A stretch of 64,000 nucleotides of DNA from Tepidamorphaceae bacterium (GTDB lineage Bacteria; Pseudomonadota; Alphaproteobacteria; Rhizobiales; JAKSCL01), in assembly GCA_028289445.1 (NCBI GenBank), contig JANQPO010000004.1, positions 124,001-188,000 on the forward strand. The letters are read 5' to 3'. The stretch's first letter is position 1, and every line of letters starts with the position of its first letter. The position numbers and the translations under genes are program-made. Under the pieces are notes generated by a model. The model had not been told where the DNA came from. It saw nothing but the letters and a program-made list of their open reading frames with translations, and made no database searches. This document shows positions 59,475-64,000 of this stretch, in pieces.

Positions 59475-60206
59475 ATGACCGTGCGCACGCTTCTTTCCTG
59501 CTTTCTCGTTGCCGTCTTGGCTGACGTAGCTGCGGCCGATTGCCGCGATGAGACGGCGCTTGGGCGGGCGTTCGTCGTCTGCACGTTCGATCCGGCCCGC
59601 GACCGCATCGTCACGGCCCTAAACAACGAGGCTGGCGTACCCTATGGGCGCTTTCGCCCCTTCGTTGACGCCGAACAGGCGCGCGGCCGGACCGTGCGCT
59701 TCGCCATGAATGGCGGGATGTACGACGATGCCAAAGCGCCGATCGGTCTTTACGTTCAGGACGGCAAGGAACTCAAATCGGCGAACACACGGCCCGGCCC
59801 CGGCAATTTTCATATGCTGCCGAACGGTGTCTTTTATGTGCGCGGCGATACCGCCGGCGTGATGGAAACACGCGCTTTCGTCGATGCCGGGATCGAGCCG
59901 GACTTCGCCACTCAATCTGGCCCTATGCTTCTGATCGACGGACAGTTCCATCCACGCTTCTTGAAGAATTCCGGCTCCCGGAAATACCGCAATGGCGTCG
60001 GCATTGTCGCCGACAACGGCGCGGCCGCCTTCGCGATCTCCAAAGAACCCGTAACCTTTTGGGAATTCGCCGCCCTTTACCGCGACCGCCTCGGCTGCCG
60101 GGACGCGCTCTTTCTGGACGGCACCATCTCCAGCCTTTACGCGCCCGACATCGGCCGGCGAGACTTCCTCTACCCCATCGGGCCGATCATCGCGGTGGTA
60201 GACTAA
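59475..60206 (+). CDS. Phosphodiester glycosidase-family (NAGPA-like) secreted protein
   Basis: 243 residues from the ATG at 59475. Signal peptide [18 protein letters not shown]; then [47 protein letters not shown] and [18 protein letters not shown], the conserved blocks of the phosphodiester glycosidase domain. Enzymes with it uncover N-acetylglucosamine-1-phosphodiesters; the bacterial role is not known. A hairpin just after the stop is shared with rplS. Confidence 0.82.
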   Translation: MTVRTLLSCFLVAVLADVAAADCRDETALGRAFVVCTFDPARDRIVTALNNEAGVPYGRFRPFVDAEQARGRTVRFAMNGGMYDDAKAPIGLYVQDGKELKSANTRPGPGNFHMLPNGVFYVRGDTAGVMETRAFVDAGIEPDFATQSGPMLLIDGQFHPRFLKNSGSRKYRNGVGIVADNGAAAFAISKEPVTFWEFAALYRDRLGCRDALFLDGTISSLYAPDIGRRDFLYPIGPIIAVVD

Positions 60207-60207
60207 A

Positions 60208-60230
60208 AAGGGCGGCTCGGGGCCGCCCTT
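60208..60230 (-). terminator. Intrinsic terminator of the rplS operon (bidirectional)
   Basis: AAGGGCGGC (60208-60216) and GCCGCCCTT (60222-60230) are perfect 9-bp arms with a 5-base loop. On the minus strand the stem is followed by TTTTTAG, so it is a classical terminator 23 bases after rplS. It also begins 2 bases after the convergent gene's stop. Confidence 0.85.
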
Positions 60231-60252
60231 CATCCTGCGCTTATGGCGCGGC

Positions 60253-61041
60253 TCAGTCTTTCTTGTCTTCGCCCTCGGCGGCGGCCTCCTCGGCCGGCGC
60301 TTCGGCTTCCGCAGGCGCTTCCCCGGCGGGCGTCTCAGGCGCTGCAGCGGCAGCCTCGGCAGCTTCTTCCTCGGCGGCAGCAACAACCGCTTCTTCCGCT
60401 GTCGATTCCGCCATCAAGGCGACAGCCTGCGCGACCCAGTCCTCGCGCTCGATCCGGCCCTTGAAATCCAGCCGATCATCGACCTTGGCGATATCGTCAT
60501 CGGTGAACGCGGCAATCTGCTCATACTTTGTGATGCCGAGCTTGTTCAGCTTCTCGACCAGCACCGGACCGACGCCGGAAATCTTGGTGAGATCGTCCGG
60601 CTCGCCCCCCGGTGCCTTGAACAAGGGTCCTGCTGCCTTCTCGGCGGCCGCCTTCGCGGCGGCTTCCTTGCCGGCCCGGCTGCGATCGACTCGCTCGGGG
60701 ATACGCGCCGACTTACCGCGCCGACCGCGCAGATAATAGAGCTTCGCCCGCCGGACCTTGCCGCGCCGCACGACCTGGATGGACTCAATCAGCGGCGAAT
60801 AGACCGGAAACACCCGCTCCACGCCCTCGCCATAGGAAATCTTGCGGACCGTGAAATTCTCGTTCACGCCGCCGCCGGCTCGCGCGATGCACACGCCTTC
60901 ATAAGCCTGAACGCGCGAGCGCGAGCCTTCCACGACCTTGACGCTGACCCGCACCGTGTCGCCCGGCTGGAACTCGGGGATTTCGCGCTTGGCGGCAAGC
61001 TCGGCCGCATGCTCCTGTTCGAGCTGTTCAACGATATTCAT
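60253..61041 (-). CDS. rplS: 50S ribosomal protein L19 with C-terminal HhH-like extension
   Basis: 262 residues, about twice the usual length. Residues 1-125 are L19 ([35 protein letters not shown], then [16 protein letters not shown]). Residues about 150-210 hold [20 protein letters not shown] and [20 protein letters not shown], a helix-hairpin-helix-like module also known at the C-terminus of some alphaproteobacterial L21 proteins. The tail (211-262) is Ala/Glu-rich. The last gene of the ffh-rplS unit, 99 bases after trmD. Confidence 0.93.
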   Translation of the reverse strand: MNIVEQLEQEHAAELAAKREIPEFQPGDTVRVSVKVVEGSRSRVQAYEGVCIARAGGGVNENFTVRKISYGEGVERVFPVYSPLIESIQVVRRGKVRRAKLYYLRGRRGKSARIPERVDRSRAGKEAAAKAAAEKAAGPLFKAPGGEPDDLTKISGVGPVLVEKLNKLGITKYEQIAAFTDDDIAKVDDRLDFKGRIEREDWVAQAVALMAESTAEEAVVAAAEEEAAEAAAAAPETPAGEAPAEAEAPAEEAAAEGEDKKD

Positions 61042-61140
61042 GACATATCACCTGACAGAAGGGGCCGCGTCGCGCGGCGCCTCGAAACGCCTAACCGTTT
61101 TCGGATTCAAAAGTCGGCAGGCTCCATACGCCATTCCCGC

Positions 61141-61863
61141 TTATTTGTCACCCTTTGAATCGCGCAATTCCTCTTGCGCCGCCCACAAATCGGGCCGCCG
61201 CTCGCGGGTCAGTTTCTCAGCTTCATCGCGCCGCCAACGCGCGACCGCCGCATGGTCACCGGAGGTCAGTACGTCGGGAATGGTTTGACCCTCGAAATCC
61301 TGCGGCCGGGTATAGTGTGGGTACTCCAGAAGACCAGCCTCGAAACTCTCTTCGTCGCCGGACGCGTCCGCACCCATGACACCCGGCAAGAGACGAACGC
61401 AGGCCTCCATCAGCGCCATCGCCGCGACTTCGCCGCCGGCGAGCACGAAATCACCTATAGAGACCTCGTCCAAGCCGCGCGTGTCGATGACCCGTTGATC
61501 GATCCCCTCGAACCGGCCGCAGACGAGCAAGACCCCCGGCCCTTCGGCAAGTTTGTGCACGCGTGCTTGCGTCAAAGGTCGTCCGCGCGCCGAAAGGCAA
61601 AGCCGAGGACGCGGATCGTCCGGCAGCGTCGCGGCGTCAACCGCATCGGCAAGGACATCGGCGCGCAAAACCATGCCCGGTCCGCCACCCGCCGGCGTAT
61701 CGTCGACCGAATTGTGGCGACCACGTCCGAACGCGCGAAGATCGTAGGTCTCCAGCCGCCAAAGCCCGGACTCCAGCGCCTTGCCGACCAGGCTTGCGGC
61801 CAGAATCCCCGGAAACCGATCCGGATGCAGTGTGATCACACTCACGTGCCACGGCGCGGTCAT
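61141..61863 (-). CDS. trmD: tRNA (guanine37-N1)-methyltransferase
   Basis: 240 residues. [59 protein letters not shown] and the SAM-binding knot [20 protein letters not shown]. Makes m1G37 in tRNA, preventing frameshifts. Start overlaps rimM by four bases. Confidence 0.97.
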   Translation of the reverse strand: MTAPWHVSVITLHPDRFPGILAASLVGKALESGLWRLETYDLRAFGRGRHNSVDDTPAGGGPGMVLRADVLADAVDAATLPDDPRPRLCLSARGRPLTQARVHKLAEGPGVLLVCGRFEGIDQRVIDTRGLDEVSIGDFVLAGGEVAAMALMEACVRLLPGVMGADASGDEESFEAGLLEYPHYTRPQDFEGQTIPDVLTSGDHAAVARWRRDEAEKLTRERRPDLWAAQEELRDSKGDK

Positions 61864-62399
61864 GGGCTTTCGTCCTCATCCGCGCTTGTGTCTGCGAACG
61901 CTTCGAATCCGCGAATTGCAACAAATCCGGCGTCGATATCGACCTGCGGAACGGCGTCGCGTGTGAACGGCACCATGACGCTTTTCCCACCGGCCTTCGG
62001 CGCAACATCCAAGATATCGCCAGCGCCGAAATCATACACGCCGTCGACGTGACCGATGGCTGCGCCCGTCTCATCGCGCGCCTCCAACCCAACCAGATCG
62101 GTATGGTAGAACGTGTCGGGATCGTCGTCCGGCGGCAGCTGCGATCGCTCGGCGTAAAGCTCCGTGCCGTTCAATGCCTCCGCCGCCGCACGGTCGCCGA
62201 CCCCCTCGATACGCGCAACGACGACCTCCTTACCCGGCCGAACATCGGTAAGCCTGTAGGTCCGGCCGGACGGGTCGGTCAAAGGACCGTAGTCGGCAAT
62301 TGACAGAGGATCGGCGGTGAACGCCTTGATGCGAACCTGACCGGCAACGCCGTGGGCGCGGCCGATCCGTCCCATCAAGACTTTCTTGTCCGCCGTCAT
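61860..62399 (-). CDS. rimM: Ribosome maturation factor RimM
   Basis: 179 residues. [20 protein letters not shown] opens the RimM domain, and [20 protein letters not shown] begins the PRC-barrel. Binds S19 and helps 30S assembly. The S16 gene ends 15 bases upstream. C-terminus ends in acidic [10 protein letters not shown]. Confidence 0.96.
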   Translation of the reverse strand: MTADKKVLMGRIGRAHGVAGQVRIKAFTADPLSIADYGPLTDPSGRTYRLTDVRPGKEVVVARIEGVGDRAAAEALNGTELYAERSQLPPDDDPDTFYHTDLVGLEARDETGAAIGHVDGVYDFGAGDILDVAPKAGGKSVMVPFTRDAVPQVDIDAGFVAIRGFEAFADTSADEDESP

Positions 62400-62414
62400 G
62401 TCATACGGACCGGG

Positions 62415-62981
62415 TTATGCGTCGGCCTTGGTCTCCTCAGCCGGCGCGTCTTCGGCGGCAGGCGCCTCTTCAGCCGGCGCATCCTCTGCTGGCGCATCGG
62501 CCTCGGCAGCGGTCTCCTCAGCCGGTGCGTCCTCGACCGGTGCATCGGCTTCGGCAGCAGCCTCTTCGGTCGGAGCCTCTTCAGCGGGAGCCTCTTGGGC
62601 GGCAGCGGCCTCTTCCTCGGCTGCCGCGGCGGCTTCCTTCGCGTCTTCCTCCGCCTGGCGAGCCGCTTCGAGACGCTCCTGCGCCTTCTTACCCGGCAGC
62701 GCCTTTTGCGGGTTGTTGCGCGGCGCGCGCTTCAAGATGTCGGCATCGTCGAGGAAGCGGTGCACCCGGTCCGTCGGCTTGGCGCCCTTCGACATCCAAT
62801 ACTGAATGCGCTCGCCATCAAGCGTGACGCGCGCGTCGGAGCCTTTCGGCTGAAGCGGATCGTAGCTCCCGACCTTTTCGATAAAGCGGCCATCGCGTGG
62901 GCTGCGGGCTTCGGCGACGACGATGCGGTAGTAGGGGCGTTTTTTCGCCCCGCCGCGGGACAGTCTGATTTTCAGGGCCAT
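62415..62981 (-). CDS. rpsP: 30S ribosomal protein S16 with long acidic tail
   Basis: 188 residues; S16 usually has 80-130. Residues 1-95 are normal ([37 protein letters not shown]). From about 105 a repetitive Ala/Glu/Pro/Asp tail follows with units like [13 protein letters not shown] repeated, partly as 40-50-bp tandem repeats in DNA (about 62430-62610). Similar but shorter tails are known in rhizobial S16. Likely unstructured and highly acidic. Confidence 0.95.
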   Translation of the reverse strand: MALKIRLSRGGAKKRPYYRIVVAEARSPRDGRFIEKVGSYDPLQPKGSDARVTLDGERIQYWMSKGAKPTDRVHRFLDDADILKRAPRNNPQKALPGKKAQERLEAARQAEEDAKEAAAAAEEEAAAAQEAPAEEAPTEEAAAEADAPVEDAPAEETAAEADAPAEDAPAEEAPAAEDAPAEETKADA

Positions 62982-63035
62982 GGGGTTGTTTCTCCTAATG
63001 AATATCCATGTCTCTAGAAGGGTGGGTGCGCGCCG

Positions 63036-63320
63036 TCAGCGGCGCAGGCTTTCGTGGTGCCGGATCACTTCCTTGACAATGAAAGCCAGGAACTTCTCGG
63101 CGAAATCGGGATCGAGATTGGCGTCGGCCGCAAGCTTGCGCAGCCGGGCGACCTGCCGGGCCTCGCGTTCCGGGTCGGCCGGCGGCAGATCGTGTTCGGC
63201 CTTGTAAAGACCGACCCGCTTAGTGCAGCGAAAGCGCTCGGCCAGGATATGAACGAGCGCCGCGTCGATATTGTCGATGGACGCGCGCAGTTCCGCCAAT
63301 TCGCCGTTTTCCTCGCTCAT
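63036..63320 (-). CDS. AroQ-type chorismate mutase
   Basis: 94 residues, all-helical, from the ATG at 63320. ELAELRASIDNIDAALVHIL, FRCTKRVGLYKAEHDLPPAD and FIVKEVIRHHE carry the arginine/lysine positions of AroQ mutases. Converts chorismate to prephenate. Start overlaps the GNAT stop by ATGA; rpsP follows 54 bases downstream. A common position in Hyphomicrobiales. Confidence 0.9.
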   Translation of the reverse strand: MSEENGELAELRASIDNIDAALVHILAERFRCTKRVGLYKAEHDLPPADPEREARQVARLRKLAADANLDPDFAEKFLAFIVKEVIRHHESLRR

Positions 63321-63862
63321 GCGGCGTCCTTTCCAGGTGCAATGCCAATCGCCTCGGGGCTTGGATGGCGGTAGACCTCCGACACTTCGTTGCGCAGGAC
63401 GATCGTGCCCTCCAGCGTCGCACCAAGTCTGAGAGCGACGCGCTTCGATGGCTCGTTTTCGGGATCGATATAGCTGACGGCCGTCGTCCAGCCGCACTCC
63501 TCGTAATAGTAATGCCGCGCCCGGGCGACGGCTTCGGTGATGATGCCGCGCCCGCGCGCGTCTGGCACCAGCCACCAGCCAAGCTCGTTTTCCGGCCAGT
63601 CGAAGGGCAGATACGCGCCTGCGGCACCGCAGAACCGGCCGGTCGCCTTGTCCTCGATCGCCCACTGCCCGAAGCCTCTGAGCACCCAGTGGCCCATGTA
63701 GATCGCCATGGCCCGCCAAGCATGAATCGCATCGCCGGGCCCGCCGGTGAAGCGGGACTCCGGATCGGCATAGTATGCGGTGAACGCACCATGATCCTCC
63801 GGGCGCACCGCCCGCAGCACCAGTCGCTCGGTCTCAAGCGTGGGGATAGCGACGGTCGTCAT
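63317..63862 (-). CDS. GNAT N-acetyltransferase (RimJ/RimL-like)
   Basis: 181 residues. LETERLVLRAVRPEDHGAFT, then AGAYLPFDWPENELGWWLVP and ARGRGIITEAVARARHYYYE, the acetyl-CoA site. Overlaps ffh upstream by ATGA and the chorismate mutase gene downstream by the same. Substrate unknown, possibly a ribosomal protein N-terminus. Confidence 0.88.
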   Translation of the reverse strand: MTTVAIPTLETERLVLRAVRPEDHGAFTAYYADPESRFTGGPGDAIHAWRAMAIYMGHWVLRGFGQWAIEDKATGRFCGAAGAYLPFDWPENELGWWLVPDARGRGIITEAVARARHYYYEECGWTTAVSYIDPENEPSKRVALRLGATLEGTIVLRNEVSEVYRHPSPEAIGIAPGKDAA

Positions 63863-64000
63863 TTCTTCTTCCCCGGAAGACCGGGCAGATCGCCCGGTAA
63901 GCCTGGCAGCGGCGCCTTGCCGCCGAGACCGGGAAGCGCCCCAGGCACACCACCGAGACCGGGCGGCAGCGCATCGGGAAGCCCACCAGGCAGACCACCG
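63859..64000 (-). CDS. ffh: Signal recognition particle protein Ffh, C-terminal end (partial)
   Basis: The last 46 residues only, running in from the right edge. Repeated Gly/Leu/Pro units (GGLPGGLPDALPPGLGG, GDLPGLPGKKK) are the Gly-rich tail of alphaproteobacterial Ffh, and the position before GNAT-chorismate mutase-rpsP-rimM-trmD-rplS supports it. No catalytic part is in the window, so the name relies on tail and synteny. Confidence 0.8.
   Translation of the reverse strand, partial: GGLPGGLPDALPPGLGGVPGALPGLGGKAPLPGLPGDLPGLPGKKK

Noticed and set aside
60253-60700. Possible frameshift fusion of L19 with a second gene
   Set aside because: The frame is continuous, the module begins after a smooth linker, and the terminator follows directly, so a natural fusion is more likely than an error.
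62430-62640. CRISPR-like or satellite array
   Set aside because: The repeats are in-frame codons of the S16 acidic tail, imperfect and without spacers.

Overview
The window is high-G+C DNA from an alphaproteobacterium, most likely of the order Hyphomicrobiales (Rhizobiales). The best pointers are the ffh - aroQ-type chorismate mutase - rpsP - rimM - trmD - rplS - leuC order at the right end, the many overlapping gene junctions, and the large number of ABC uptake systems. The species cannot be named from the sequence. The window is almost fully coding. I see no tRNA, rRNA, CRISPR array or intact transposase gene.

Left part (1-21.6 kb): a truncated acetoacetyl-CoA synthetase gene and an AsmA-like gene precede a large polyamine locus. 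It holds two complete PotABCD/PotFGHI-type ABC importers in opposite orientation (3.1-7.6 kb and 8.4-13.3 kb; the second has an agmatinase-family gene inside it). Two divergent glutamine-synthetase-like genes of the gamma-glutamylpolyamine synthetase type follow. The rightward one continues into two LysE-type exporters, a putrescine aminotransferase and a gamma-glutamylputrescine oxidase. A GFA-type zinc protein and a divergent HxlR regulator sit in the middle.

Centre (21.6-39.5 kb): an oligosaccharide locus. Leftward from an IclR regulator run an ABC ATPase, a GH13 alpha-glucosidase and a GH13_18 sucrose/glucosylglycerate phosphorylase-like enzyme. Rightward run a sugar-binding protein, two permeases (with a YjbR gene between them), a GH36 alpha-galactosidase, a galactose-dehydrogenase-like SDR, dgoK, dgoA, a lactonase and a GH42 beta-galactosidase. 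Together these would import alpha/beta-galactosides and feed galactose into the De Ley-Doudoroff route; a galactonate dehydratase is not in the window.

Right-centre (39.5-49.5 kb): a tightly packed ten-gene leftward operon: LacI regulator, xylB, xylA, a TIM-barrel sugar isomerase, a Gfo/Idh dehydrogenase, dhaL, dhaM, a separate HPr, a separate enzyme I, and dhaK. It joins pentose entry enzymes to a complete PEP-driven dihydroxyacetone-kinase relay that has no PTS permease. This is the strongest candidate for an incompletely described pathway.

Right end (49.5-64 kb): an SDR, a GNAT, an aminotransferase, a small cytochrome c, an unrecognised secreted protein, an orphan CoxL-like molybdenum hydroxylase large subunit, a metallopeptidase, a glutathionyl-hydroquinone-reductase-like protein, leuC, a phosphodiester-glycosidase-like protein and the ribosomal operon. 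Its L19 and S16 carry unusual C-terminal extensions.

Non-coding highlights: a pair of about 270-bp terminal-inverted-repeat elements (15841-16111 and 34799-35068) with a conserved palindromic core, two identical 16-bp palindromes overlapping stop codons (8389 and 26206), strong intercistronic hairpins after two binding-protein genes, and operator candidates for the HxlR, IclR and LacI regulators.
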